NCBI GenBank assembly: GCA_002499455.1
Contig: DALN01000077.1
Location: forward strand, 1,061-15,866
Direction: 5' to 3'
DNA: 14,806 bases
Origin: Methanoculleus sp. UBA77
GTDB taxonomy: Archaea; Halobacteriota; Methanomicrobia; Methanomicrobiales; Methanoculleaceae
The number at the start of each line of letters is the position of its first letter. Position 1 is the first letter of the stretch. Positions 1 through 5,621 of this stretch are shown one piece after another. Position numbers and translations under genes: made by a program. A model generated the notes under the pieces. It did not search any database and was not told the origin of the DNA. It saw nothing but the letters and a program-made list of their open reading frames with translations.

Positions 1-16
1 AGCCATCAGGCTTCGA
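1..16. repeat. Hairpin repeat at window edge, inverted copy of 7499-7514
   Basis: The first 16 bases are the exact reverse complement of 7499-7514. The shared core GAAGCC-TGAT-GGCTTC is a 6-bp hairpin with a 4-nt loop, cut here by the window edge. The rest of 1-100 shows no gene. One frame is open from the left edge to a stop at 102-104 and could be the tail of a gene outside the window, but I do not recognise it. The repeat may be the end of a mobile element; that is inference. Confidence 0.5.
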
Positions 17-100
17 AGCGCGATGGGACGAGACCCTGATGCATGAGTACCTGCCGGTCCCCTCACTAACTCGCCCCTCACACCTCTCTGGTGTTCGCGT

Positions 101-337
101 CTAAGCCCCGCCGCCCTGCTCTTCGAAGTAGTGCAGCGCCTCGGGGACGTACTTCCGGACCTGTCTCAGGAAATGGTCCGCGAGATCGGCGTCGGCCACC
201 AGGAACGAGTGCTGCATCGCCCGCTCCGTGTCCTTCGAGAGCCCGCCCCCCCGGTCCATCTCCGCTTTGATGTCGTGGACGGCGTCCTCGACCTCCGCCT
301 CGTTCTCCCACTTCAGCACCGATATCGTTCGTGCCAT
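101..337 (-). CDS. Small acidic protein of unknown function (78 aa)
   Basis: I do not recognise a family. The 78-residue product begins MARTISVLKW and looks mostly helical. It is rich in Glu, Asp and His, has no Cys, no signal peptide and no membrane segment, and ends in a short Gly-rich tail. ATG at 337 is preferred over an in-frame GTG nine bases upstream, because GAGGTGA at 343-349 sits five bases before the ATG as a Shine-Dalgarno site and would overlap the GTG. A TATA-like CTCAAATA at 376-383 lies at a suitable distance. The upstream ZPR1-type gene on the same strand ends at 415 and is followed by a T-run, so this gene is probably transcribed on its own. The good ribosome site and promoter spacing argue that it is real; the function is open. 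Confidence 0.6.
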   Translation of the reverse strand: MARTISVLKWENEAEVEDAVHDIKAEMDRGGGLSKDTERAMQHSFLVADADLADHFLRQVRKYVPEALHYFEEQGGGA

Positions 338-375
338 ACTCTTCACCTCAGGGCGTCGCGTATGGGGGGTGGCCC

Positions 376-383
376 TATTTGAG
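376..383 (-). promoter_or_regulatory. TATA-like box for the 78-aa gene
   Basis: CTCAAATA on the minus strand is centred about 27 nt before a predicted start near 352. That gives a leader of about 14 nt carrying the GAGGTGA ribosome site. The match to an archaeal TATA box is moderate. Confidence 0.35.
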
Positions 384-400
384 GTTAACGCTCGCGGGGC

Positions 401-406
401 AAAAAA
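401..406 (-). terminator. T6 run downstream of the ZPR1-type gene
   Basis: Six T residues on the minus strand begin 9 nt after the stop codon at 415-417. Archaeal RNA polymerase commonly terminates at T-runs without a strong hairpin, and none is obvious here. Confidence 0.45.
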
Positions 407-414
407 GGAAATTC

Positions 415-942
415 TCAGGCTTCGCCCTGGTCGAGGAGCATCTTTTCGGCTTTCTCGCTGACGAGCATGCTGTTTCCCGAAGGGTCCTCGAGGATGACCG
501 TGAAGGGAGTGCCCACCTCCCGCGCGGTCCCGATGATCTCGAGCATCCTGAGTGCGGCCGCCCGCTCCTCGTCGCTATCGGGGTTGGCGAGGACCGTCCC
601 CACCGCCCGCTCGAACCGGTCGAGGACCCCCTCGATGTTGGTGACGAACCCCTCGCAGGCCGTCCCGGGCTCGACCGCAAGACCGAGCTCGGGGATCGTG
701 ATCGTCCCCGTCGTGCTCCGCACCACCCGGATCGCAAGGTCGTCGGGCTCCTCCACGCGCACCGTCCATCGCACCGGGTCGCCCTCTCCGAGGATGATGG
801 TGTCGGTGTGCCGGTAGCCGCAGCCCTCGCAGGCGATCGCGACGAGCAGGAGATCGGGGAAGTGGGGGATATCCAGGCGGTGGTGGACGATCTCGATATC
901 ACACCCGCACGCCGGACAGGTCCCCGCGTACGAATCCCGCAC
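415..942 (-). CDS. ZPR1-type zinc finger protein
   Basis: This is an archaeal protein with a single ZPR1-type zinc finger (175 aa). The N-terminal finger has the diagnostic spacing C-x2-C-x25-C-x2-C at residues 9, 12, 38 and 41, with the typical context CEGCGYRHTD. Residues from about 60 to 175 form the beta-rich domain that follows it in the family. Eukaryotic ZPR1 has two such units and binds translation factor eEF1A; the archaeal role is not established, so a chaperone-like role in translation is inference. The start is GTG at 942. Its G is also the last base of the sepF stop codon (TAGTG), which implies translational coupling with sepF. The length fits single-unit archaeal members. I am confident of the family and not of the job. 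Confidence 0.88.
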   Translation of the reverse strand: MRDSYAGTCPACGCDIEIVHHRLDIPHFPDLLLVAIACEGCGYRHTDTIILGEGDPVRWTVRVEEPDDLAIRVVRSTTGTITIPELGLAVEPGTACEGFVTNIEGVLDRFERAVGTVLANPDSDEERAAALRMLEIIGTAREVGTPFTVILEDPSGNSMLVSEKAEKMLLDQGEA

Positions 943-1319
943 TAGACGCCACCGCCGATCTTCTCGCGGGAGACCTTGACGGACATCGGCGTGATGACGA
1001 CGTACTTCTGCTCCCCGAGGCCGACGATGTCGCCGTTCACATCCTTCGCCACGTCGCGGAGGTCCTTTAAGACCCGCTCGAACGTCACCTTGTCCATCTT
1101 CAGCCGCCCGATATCGACGATGACGATGTTGCCGTTGTAGACCTCGTCTTTGACGCGGGGGGTATCCTTGAGGTCGGCGATGGTGGCGATCTTGATGTAC
1201 ATGGATGCCGGCTCTTCCTCGCTCTTTCCTTCGTAGGCGGCGAGGTCGAGTTCCATATAGTCCTCTTCGCTCTTTACGGAGTTTTTACCGAGGATGCTGT
1301 CAAAGAGCTTCTTAACCAT
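942..1319 (-). CDS. sepF: SepF, archaeal FtsZ membrane anchor
   Basis: SepF tethers FtsZ to the membrane during cell division in archaea that divide with FtsZ. The 125-aa product starts with MVKKLFDSILGK, an amphipathic membrane-binding helix typical of the family. A short acidic linker (about 13-38) leads to the SepF core (about 39-121), which contains VIVDIGRLK and the Gly-rich GDIVGLGEQKYVVITP segment that forms the dimer and FtsZ-binding fold. ATG at 1319 is the start. No Shine-Dalgarno sequence precedes it, and the TATA box at 1341-1350 predicts transcription starting at or next to the ATG, so the message is probably leaderless. The stop overlaps the GTG of the ZPR1-type gene by one base, making a two-gene operon. 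No ftsZ is visible in the window. Confidence 0.9.
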   Translation of the reverse strand: MVKKLFDSILGKNSVKSEEDYMELDLAAYEGKSEEEPASMYIKIATIADLKDTPRVKDEVYNGNIVIVDIGRLKMDKVTFERVLKDLRDVAKDVNGDIVGLGEQKYVVITPMSVKVSREKIGGGV

Positions 1320-1340
1320 AAGAAAAATGAGGAATGAATT

Positions 1341-1350
1341 TTATTTAATA
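1341..1350 (-). promoter_or_regulatory. TATA box of sepF
   Basis: TATTAAATAA on the minus strand is centred about 26-27 nt before the sepF ATG at 1319. At normal archaeal spacing this places the transcript start at the start codon, giving a leaderless mRNA. It also separates sepF from the PUA gene, which ends at 1370. Confidence 0.65.
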
Positions 1351-1369
1351 GTATCCTTTATTTTCTCGC

Positions 1370-1867
1370 TCAGATCTCGAGATTCCAGATATCGTCGCCG
1401 ACGTAGTGGATGCTCTTGACCGACTTCCCCTTCTCCTGCCGCTCCATATCGGCGGCATCGAAGAGGGCAATCCCGATCGCGAGCGGTTTGCCGTAGCGCT
1501 CCTCGACGACCTGCACCGGGTGGCCGGCACGGACGTCGGGGGAGATCGAGACGATGCCGGGGCGCATGGCATCCGCGCCGTTGGCCACAAACCTGACCGC
1601 GCCGGCATCCACGACCACGCGGCGCTCGGGAATCGGGTGCTCGACGAGGCCGCGGAGGGTGGGAAACGCCCAGGTCTCCGAGGCCATCAGGAACGGTTTC
1701 TTCTCGACGAGGTAGAGTTCGACGGAGGCGTCCGTCTCGGCCCGCTCGATCCGGTCCGACCGGAAGAGGTCTGCGGATGGGCCGATCTCGTCGGCGAGGC
1801 GGTCCAGGAGTTCGGTGATCTGCGATTTCCGGATGACGTGGCGCTTCTTTATGGTGATCTTCGGCAT
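1370..1867 (-). CDS. PUA-domain RNA-binding protein (MCT-1/Tma20-like)
   Basis: The 165-aa product has an N-terminal domain (about 1-80, beginning MPKITIKKRH) and a C-terminal PUA domain (about 83-160). The PUA signature is clear in VVVDAGAVRFVANGADAMRPGI (residues 84-105). This two-domain form is the archaeal counterpart of eukaryotic MCT-1/Tma20, which binds the small ribosomal subunit in initiation and recycling. A ribosome or tRNA-linked role here is inferred from the family. The frame is open to 1936, but that start lies upstream of the TATA box at 1914-1923. ATG at 1867 fits that promoter with a leader of about 24 nt and a GAGGT ribosome site at 1877-1881, so I chose it. The gene is divergent from the lsm operon. 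Confidence 0.85.
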   Translation of the reverse strand: MPKITIKKRHVIRKSQITELLDRLADEIGPSADLFRSDRIERAETDASVELYLVEKKPFLMASETWAFPTLRGLVEHPIPERRVVVDAGAVRFVANGADAMRPGIVSISPDVRAGHPVQVVEERYGKPLAIGIALFDAADMERQEKGKSVKSIHYVGDDIWNLEI

Positions 1868-1913
1868 GGAATCGGGACCTCGAAGAGATTCTCGTGCGTG
1901 CAGGGCAACGCGG

Positions 1914-1923
1914 TTATATTTAA
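1914..1923 (-). promoter_or_regulatory. TATA box of the PUA gene
   Basis: TTAAATATAA on the minus strand is centred near 1918, predicting a transcript start near 1891. It decides the PUA gene start, because only the ATG at 1867 lies downstream of it. It sits back to back with the lsm promoter 16 bp away. Confidence 0.6.
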
Positions 1924-1938
1924 GTAGCTTCCTCACTC

Positions 1939-1947
1939 AAATATATT
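1939..1947 (+). promoter_or_regulatory. TATA box of the lsm operon
   Basis: AAATATATT on the plus strand is centred near 1943, predicting a transcript start about 1966-1970. That leaves a leader of about ten bases before ATG 1978, with GAGG at 1966-1969 as a marginal ribosome site. Confidence 0.6.
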
Positions 1948-1977
1948 ACTCCAGAAAGGACGGCAGAGGGTAATCAT

Positions 1978-2205
1978 ATGACGCCAAGACCGTTGGATAT
2001 TTTAGATCAGGTACTGAATCGTCAGCCCGTCATCATCAGCCTCAAAGGTGGAAGGGAGATCCGGGGTATCCTGCAGGGATACGACGTTCACATGAATCTG
2101 GTACTGGATAAGGCAGAAGAGGAAGTGGACGGCACGGTTCAGAGACTGGGCACGCTGATCGTCCGCGGCGACAACGTAATTTACATTACCCCTTCAGTCG
2201 AATAA
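1978..2205 (+). CDS. LSm / Sm-like archaeal protein
   Basis: This is an Sm-fold RNA-binding protein that assembles as a ring, normally a heptamer, and binds U-rich RNA. The 75-aa length is typical of archaeal SmAP1. The Sm1 motif covers about residues 12-45 and ends in GYDVHMNLVL. The Sm2 motif is LGTLIVRGDNVIYI (58-71), with the RGDN turn that forms the uridine pocket. It is the first gene of an operon. The rpl37e start follows 14 nt after the stop, with AGGTGA between them. The pairing of lsm with rpl37e is a well-known conserved euryarchaeal arrangement and suggests co-expression with the translation machinery. Confidence 0.95.
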   Translation: MTPRPLDILDQVLNRQPVIISLKGGREIRGILQGYDVHMNLVLDKAEEEVDGTVQRLGTLIVRGDNVIYITPSVE

Positions 2206-2219
2206 GTAGGTGAGAGAGC

Positions 2220-2402
2220 ATGTCAAAAGGCACACCCTCAATGGGCAAGCGGCAGAAGCGCACCCACATCGCCTGCAGGCGGTGCGGCAAGATCTCGTTC
2301 CACGCACAGCACAAGGTCTGTTCGGCCTGCGGTTTCGGAAGGAGCAGCAGGATCCGGAGCTACCGGTGGACGGAGAAGAAGGCAAAGGTACCGACGCATT
2401 AG
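2220..2402 (+). CDS. rpl37e: Ribosomal protein L37e (eL37)
   Basis: This is a small zinc-binding protein of the large ribosomal subunit that contacts 23S rRNA. The 60-aa basic product has the expected zinc motif C19-x2-C22-x11-C34-x2-C37 (CRRC and CSAC). The N-terminus MSKGTPSMGKRQKRTHIACR matches the eL37 pattern. ATG 2220 is preceded by AGGTGA (2208-2213) with a 6-nt spacer. purF begins 9 nt after the stop, so the three genes are almost certainly one transcript. Confidence 0.96.
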   Translation: MSKGTPSMGKRQKRTHIACRRCGKISFHAQHKVCSACGFGRSSRIRSYRWTEKKAKVPTH

Positions 2403-2411
2403 AGCTGTATC

Positions 2412-3851
2412 ATGTGTGGTATCGTTGGCATCGTCGATGCTGGCGGTGTCTCTTTTCCTCTGTACTATGCCCTGTACGCTCTCCAGCACCGGGGGCAGGA
2501 GAGCGCGGGGATCTCTACTTTTGAAGGCACGACCCTGTATATGCACAAGGGCCAGGGGCTCGTTGCCGAGGTCTTCAACAGCCATATCTTACAGGGACTG
2601 CGAGGCACCGCCGGAATCGGACACGTGCGCTACCCGACGACCGGGTCGAAAGTCCCCGAGAACGTCCAGCCGTTCAAGTTTCACTACCAGGGACTCGATC
2701 TCGCGATCGCCCATAACGGCAACCTGGTGAACACGGTCGAACTCCGGGAGGAGTACGAGCGCCGGGGGCAGATCTTCTGCACCACGACCGACACGGAGAT
2801 CATAGCGAGCGTCATCGCCGACGCGTTCAGGACATCAAAGAGCATGGAGGACGCCGTGCGGCTCTGCATGCGCCGTCTGCGGGGCTCCTACGCCGTCGTC
2901 GCGCTGGTGAACGGCGTCGTCTACGCCTTCCGCGACCCGCTCGGGATCAAGCCGCTCTGCATCGGCCGGATCGACGGGGGCTACATCGTCGCCTCGGAGA
3001 GCGTCGCGATCGATGCGCTGGACGGCACCCTGGTCCGCGATGTGCGGCCGGGCGAGCTCGTCTGCATCGACGAGAGCGGGCTCTCCTCGGTCCAGATCGC
3101 GACCGCGAACCGGACGGCGCACTGCATCTTCGAGTACATCTACTTCGCCCGCGCCGACTCGGTCATGGACGGGAAACTGGTCTACGACGTCCGGCGGAAG
3201 ATCGGGCAGGACCTCTACGACGCGGATCCCATCGAGGCGGATATCGCCTGCCCGGTCCCGGACTCCGGGATCGCGTACGCCGCCGGCTACGCCGAGCGGT
3301 CCGGGACCCCGTTCGTCGAGGGCCTGATGAAGAACCGCTACATGGGCCGGACGTTCATCATGCCGACCCAGCAGCAGCGGGAGCGGGCGGTGCGGATCAA
3401 GCTCAATACCGTCCGGGGCAACCTCAAGGACAGAAAGGTCGTCCTCATCGACGACAGCATCGTCCGGGGAACGACCTCCCGCCGGATCGTGAACATGATC
3501 CGCGATGCGGGGGCCGAAGAGATCCACCTCCGGGTCGGGTCCCCGCCGATCATCGCCCCCTGCTACCTCGGCGTGGATATGCCCACCCGGGCGGAGCTGA
3601 TCGCGAGCGGCCAGGAGATCGAGGCGGTGCGGGAGAGTATCGGTGCGACCTCGCTCACCTACGTCCCGCTCGAAGACCTGGTCGAGGCGGTCGGGTGCGA
3701 CGAGCGGAACCTCTGCACCGGGTGCCTGACCGGGTGCTACCCGGTGGAGATCAACGGCGAGAAGAGCTGCCACTGCGTCGTCGACTACGTGGCCGGCACC
3801 CACCAGGCCGACCTCTCGGCCTTCAAGGCCGGGAAGGAGCGGACGGCGTAA
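2412..3851 (+). CDS. purF: Amidophosphoribosyltransferase PurF
   Basis: PurF catalyses the first committed step of purine synthesis, forming 5-phosphoribosylamine from PRPP and glutamine. The 479-aa protein starts Met-Cys-Gly, so the nucleophile Cys2 is exposed after Met removal with no propeptide. The class II glutaminase domain (about 1-235) has CGIVGIVD, the QHRGQESAGI segment, and HNGN near 101. The phosphoribosyltransferase domain carries the PRPP loop VVLIDDSIVRGTTS (343-356). Cysteines 238, 384, 435, 438 and 442 fall where the Bacillus-type enzyme holds its structural [4Fe-4S] cluster, so this is the iron-sulfur class and probably oxygen sensitive. The ribosome site before ATG 2412 is weak, consistent with coupling to rpl37e. 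A terminator follows at 3853. Confidence 0.97.
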   Translation: MCGIVGIVDAGGVSFPLYYALYALQHRGQESAGISTFEGTTLYMHKGQGLVAEVFNSHILQGLRGTAGIGHVRYPTTGSKVPENVQPFKFHYQGLDLAIAHNGNLVNTVELREEYERRGQIFCTTTDTEIIASVIADAFRTSKSMEDAVRLCMRRLRGSYAVVALVNGVVYAFRDPLGIKPLCIGRIDGGYIVASESVAIDALDGTLVRDVRPGELVCIDESGLSSVQIATANRTAHCIFEYIYFARADSVMDGKLVYDVRRKIGQDLYDADPIEADIACPVPDSGIAYAAGYAERSGTPFVEGLMKNRYMGRTFIMPTQQQRERAVRIKLNTVRGNLKDRKVVLIDDSIVRGTTSRRIVNMIRDAGAEEIHLRVGSPPIIAPCYLGVDMPTRAELIASGQEIEAVRESIGATSLTYVPLEDLVEAVGCDERNLCTGCLTGCYPVEINGEKSCHCVVDYVAGTHQADLSAFKAGKERTA

Positions 3852-3852
3852 G

Positions 3853-3898
3853 TTCCCGTGCGGCATCTGCCGGGAATATTCCTTTTTTCGACGTTTTG
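3853..3898 (+). terminator. Hairpin plus T6 terminator after purF
   Basis: TTCCCG (3853-3858) pairs with CGGGAA (3871-3876). A T6 run lies at 3893-3898 and a T4 run at 3904-3907. The hairpin begins two bases after the purF stop and plausibly ends the lsm-rpl37e-purF transcript. Confidence 0.6.
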
Positions 3899-4003
3899 CG
3901 CAATCTCCCCCTCCGGCATCGCTATGACGAGGCCTCTTGGTTCCGAGAAACCCGTACGCTGGACCGTGGGGGATATCGCCTCGGGGGAGGGGCTGACGGG
4001 GAG

Positions 4004-4048
4004 TGCGACGTTCCGGAGGAACGGAGCTCAAGCACCGATAGGTGCGAA
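4004..4048 (+). repeat. Double-hairpin module, copy 1
   Basis: The order is TGCGAC; stem 1 GTTCC (4010-4014) with GGAAC (4018-4022) around a 3-nt loop; spacer GGAGCTCAA (4023-4031); stem 2 GCACC (4032-4036) with GGTGC (4041-4045). The same framework occurs at 7637-7681 with a different but fully paired first stem (TATCC/GGATA). Confidence 0.7.
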
Positions 4049-4105
4049 GGGGGCTTGCCCCCCTCTCCTGTCTCTACTCTACAGATCCACTTGTAGCCCC
4101 CACTC

Positions 4106-4222
4106 GAAGACCTCGGGTCTTCTCAAACTCCTGCCGTTCCGGCAGTCGTTCCCCGCCCGGCCTTCGGCCTCCTCAGTCGCACCTGACGGTGCTCAAACTC
4201 CGCTCCTGCGGAGCGTCGTTCC
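4106..4222 (-). repeat. Two double-hairpin modules in 70-bp tandem (copies 2 and 3)
   Basis: Both copies read on the minus strand and share the spacer TCAAACTCC (plus-strand form, at 4123 and 4193) and GTCGTTCCCCGCC (4145 and 4215), an exact 70-bp period. The stems differ but all pair. Copy 2 has TGCCG/CGGCA (4132-4136/4140-4144) and GAAGACC/GGTCTTC (4106-4112/4116-4122). Copy 3 has GCTCC/GGAGC (4202-4206/4210-4214) and GCACC/GGTGC (4179-4183/4188-4192). A further GGCC-TTC-GGCC hairpin lies between them. Confidence 0.7.
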
Positions 4223-4270
4223 CCGCCCCAAGAGGCGGGGGCAGTGCGTGGCGATATCCCCACGGTCCAG

Positions 4271-4481
4271 TGCATCTGGTCCTCTCACCGCCTCTCAATG
4301 TGTGTTTCAATCGCAGCAATATGGCCCGTCTGCTCACTTGCCAGATCAACACCTGAAACCTCTCGCGCGAGTGCCCGGGCTCGCCGGGGAGACTATCTCA
4401 AGGAATGCAGAGGCTGAGTGCTGTTGAACGAAGGGAACAACTGAGAAGTAAAAATGCACAGAAACACTGAAGAACCGAACA
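4271..4481. other. Gene-free spacer between the 312-bp element and the tRNA
   Basis: This stretch of about 210 bases holds no supported ORF. I see short GC hairpins, including CTCTCGCGCGAG at 4362-4373 and CCCGG...CCGGGG at about 4377-4389, and the A5 run at 4450-4454 that reads as a T-run for the tRNA transcript. I found no recognisable RNA family. Confidence 0.4.
4450..4454 (-). terminator. T5 run downstream of the initiator tRNA
   Basis: Five T residues on the minus strand, 28 nt beyond the 3' end of the tRNA, are a plausible archaeal termination site for this short transcript. Confidence 0.4.
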
Positions 4482-4556
4482 TAGCGAGGGATGGATTTGA
4501 ACCATCGGTCTACGGGTTATGAGCCCGCCGGGATTTCCTGACTACCCCACCTCGCT
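4482..4556 (-). tRNA. Initiator tRNA-Met (CAU)
   Basis: The 75-nt cloverleaf folds completely. The acceptor is AGCGAGG with CCTCGCT plus discriminator A; the D arm is GGG/CCC; the anticodon stem is GCGGG/CCCGT around loop CTCATAA; the T arm is GATGG/CCATC with loop TTCAAAT. Anticodon CAU could mean elongator Met, initiator Met or Ile2. The A1:U72 pair and three consecutive G:C pairs at 29-31:39-41 are the archaeal initiator marks, so I call initiator. No CCA is encoded and there is no intron. The promoter lies at 4593-4602. Confidence 0.93.
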
Positions 4557-4592
4557 TCCAATCTGTGAGGTATATAACATTGTATCTCCGGG

Positions 4593-4602
4593 GATATATA
4601 TC
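4593..4602 (-). promoter_or_regulatory. TATA box of the initiator tRNA
   Basis: GATATATATC, itself a palindrome, predicts a minus-strand transcript start near 4570, about 14 nt before the tRNA. A second AT-rich box (TATATAAC, 4571-4578) is too close to the tRNA to act at normal spacing. Confidence 0.55.
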
Positions 4603-4669
4603 TTGCTGCAGGCCGGAGGGCTACGGACGGCCGAATCTTTTTTAGGAACCTGCACCATACCTCCGCTCC

Positions 4670-5086
4670 ATGGATGAGAAAGGACCGGCGGACGACGACC
4701 TGCAGCGCCTCCGCCAGGAGCGCCTCCGGGAGATGGAGGCCCGGTTTCTCGGCGACCGGGGCGGTGTCTTCGAGATCGCGGACGACACGTTTCAGGAGAC
4801 CGTGCGGGCGCACCCCTCGCTCGTCGTCGACGTCTGGGCGGAATGGTGCGGGCCCTGCCGGATGGTGGCGCCGGTGATCGAGGACCTTGCGCGTGAGTTC
4901 TCCGGGCGGGTGGCCTTCTCCAAGTGCAACGTCGATGAGAACCCGCGGCTCGCGGCCCAGTTCGGCATCACGGCGATCCCGACGCTGCTCTTCTTTGCAA
5001 ACGGGATGCCCGTCGACCGGGTGGTCGGCGCGCTCCCGAGAGAGGCGATCAAAGCCCGGGTCATGCGGGCCTTCGGCACCGGCTAG
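4670..5086 (+). CDS. Thioredoxin with N-terminal helical extension
   Basis: This is a disulfide reductase of the thioredoxin fold, cytoplasmic, with no signal peptide. The 138-aa product has the active site WCGPC (C60, C63) after VVDVWAEW, and the cis-proline P104 in ITAIPTLLFF. The fold spans about residues 33-137. The first 32 residues are a charged helical extension (DDDLQRLRQERLREMEARF) absent from the usual thioredoxin of about 105 aa. An internal Met22 could be the true start if the extension is not translated. No Shine-Dalgarno site precedes ATG 4670, and a T-rich stretch near 4636-4643 is only a weak promoter candidate, so a leaderless transcript is possible but unproven. The gene converges on the pterin-dehydratase-like gene and shares its stop bases. 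Confidence 0.93.
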   Translation: MDEKGPADDDLQRLRQERLREMEARFLGDRGGVFEIADDTFQETVRAHPSLVVDVWAEWCGPCRMVAPVIEDLAREFSGRVAFSKCNVDENPRLAAQFGITAIPTLLFFANGMPVDRVVGALPREAIKARVMRAFGTG

Positions 5087-5430
5087 AGGGTCCCGCCCTG
5101 CCGGGACCGGAGCCGGTCGGAGAGCCGCGCGGCCATGATGAAGTCGTTCCGGGAGAGCCCGCCGATGGCGTAGGTGTACCAGGCCACGTCAACCATCCGG
5201 CCTTCGCGGATCGCGAGATCCACGAGGTGGCCCTCCCGTGCGGCGAACGCAGCGACCTCGTTGAGGAAGTCGAGGGCGTCGGAGAACTCCCTGCAGGAGA
5301 ACCGGGCCGAGAGGCGCCCGTCCTCAAACGACCAGTCAGGGACCTCCGGCAGGAGGTCGGCGATCTCCCGCCGGGTCAGCGGTGCCGTATCCTTGATGCC
5401 CGGATCGATTGGCTCGGACGAAAGATCCAT
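5083..5430 (-). CDS. Pterin-4a-carbinolamine dehydratase-like protein, active site eroded
   Basis: The 115-aa product matches the small PCD/DCoH fold: LTRREIADLLPEVPDW near the start, then AAREGHLVD (63-71) and TYAIGGLSRNDFIMAARLSD (86-105), in the order of the family pattern GHxPD...TH..GGLT..DF..A. Authentic enzymes use three histidines, usually in an HHP motif and a TH motif. Here only H68 remains: the second His is Leu, the Pro is Val, and TH is T86-Y87. Dehydratase activity is therefore doubtful. The frame is open to 5508, but ATG 5430 follows a purine-rich GGAGAGGGATC ribosome site and begins where the homologous part starts. Its TAG stop shares bases with the thioredoxin stop. Confidence 0.72.
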   Translation of the reverse strand: MDLSSEPIDPGIKDTAPLTRREIADLLPEVPDWSFEDGRLSARFSCREFSDALDFLNEVAAFAAREGHLVDLAIREGRMVDVAWYTYAIGGLSRNDFIMAARLSDRLRSRQGGTL

Positions 5431-5517
5431 GGTGATCCCTCTCCATGGGAATGGAAAAAGGTTCGTTTCCGGTGCCGGCTCCGCACATTCACGCCTGGCT
5501 GTGCTCAACCTGACTAT

Positions 5518-5598
5518 CTCACGCGAAGCCGCGAAGAACGCGAAGACCAGGTTGGTTGTGAGTTATGCTCCTTCGCGGCTTCGCGTTCTTCGCGTGAG
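5518..5598. repeat. GCGAAG palindromic element, 28-25-28
   Basis: The left arm (5518-5545) is CTCAC followed by GCGAAG, CC, GCGAAG, AAC, GCGAAG. The right arm (5571-5598) is the inverted form with the CC and AAC spacers in swapped order. A 25-nt loop (5546-5570) separates them. The same 28-25-28 layout occurs at 7716-7743 and 7771-7798 with their partners. It is non-coding; any ORF through it is a product of the repeat. Confidence 0.8.
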
Positions 5599-5621
5599 AC
5601 CGTACCTCGCTCATAAATTAT

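Larger units (their letters stand above)
3959..4270. mobile_element. 312-bp MITE-like element with about 22-bp terminal inverted repeats
   Basis: The left end (3959-3980) reads CTGGACCGTGG, then GGGATATCGCC. The right end (4250-4270) is its reverse complement apart from one missing G in the G-run. Double-hairpin modules in opposite orientation lie inside each arm (4004-4048 plus; 4179-4219 minus), with a second minus module at 4106-4147. There is no credible coding sequence and no obvious target-site duplication. A non-autonomous element is the best reading of two matching inverted ends around structured non-coding DNA. A repeated regulatory RNA is the alternative. Confidence 0.5.

Noticed and set aside
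1868..1936. Longer N-terminus of the PUA-domain protein starting at 1936
   Set aside because: That start lies upstream of the TATA box at 1914-1923, and the extra residues do not belong to the family domain. The ATG at 1867 fits the promoter and ribosome site.
2835..4031. Minus-strand frame of 398 codons opposite purF
   Set aside because: It is antisense to a full-length PurF with all catalytic motifs. Its composition is that of a shadow frame.
4308..4322. GTTTCAATC, resembling the end of a type I CRISPR repeat
   Set aside because: It occurs once with no second copy nearby, so it is chance or at most an isolated fragment.
3858..4427. Plus-strand frame of 189 codons across the 312-bp element
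   Set aside because: Its product (with segments like NGAQAPIGAKGAC and DGAQTPLLRS) is made from the hairpin modules. It has no ribosome site, and the peptide pattern recurs wherever the repeat is translated.
4482..4556. tRNA gene as an integration site for a mobile element
   Set aside because: I searched the window by eye for a second copy of the tRNA 3' end and found none, and no integrase gene is present.
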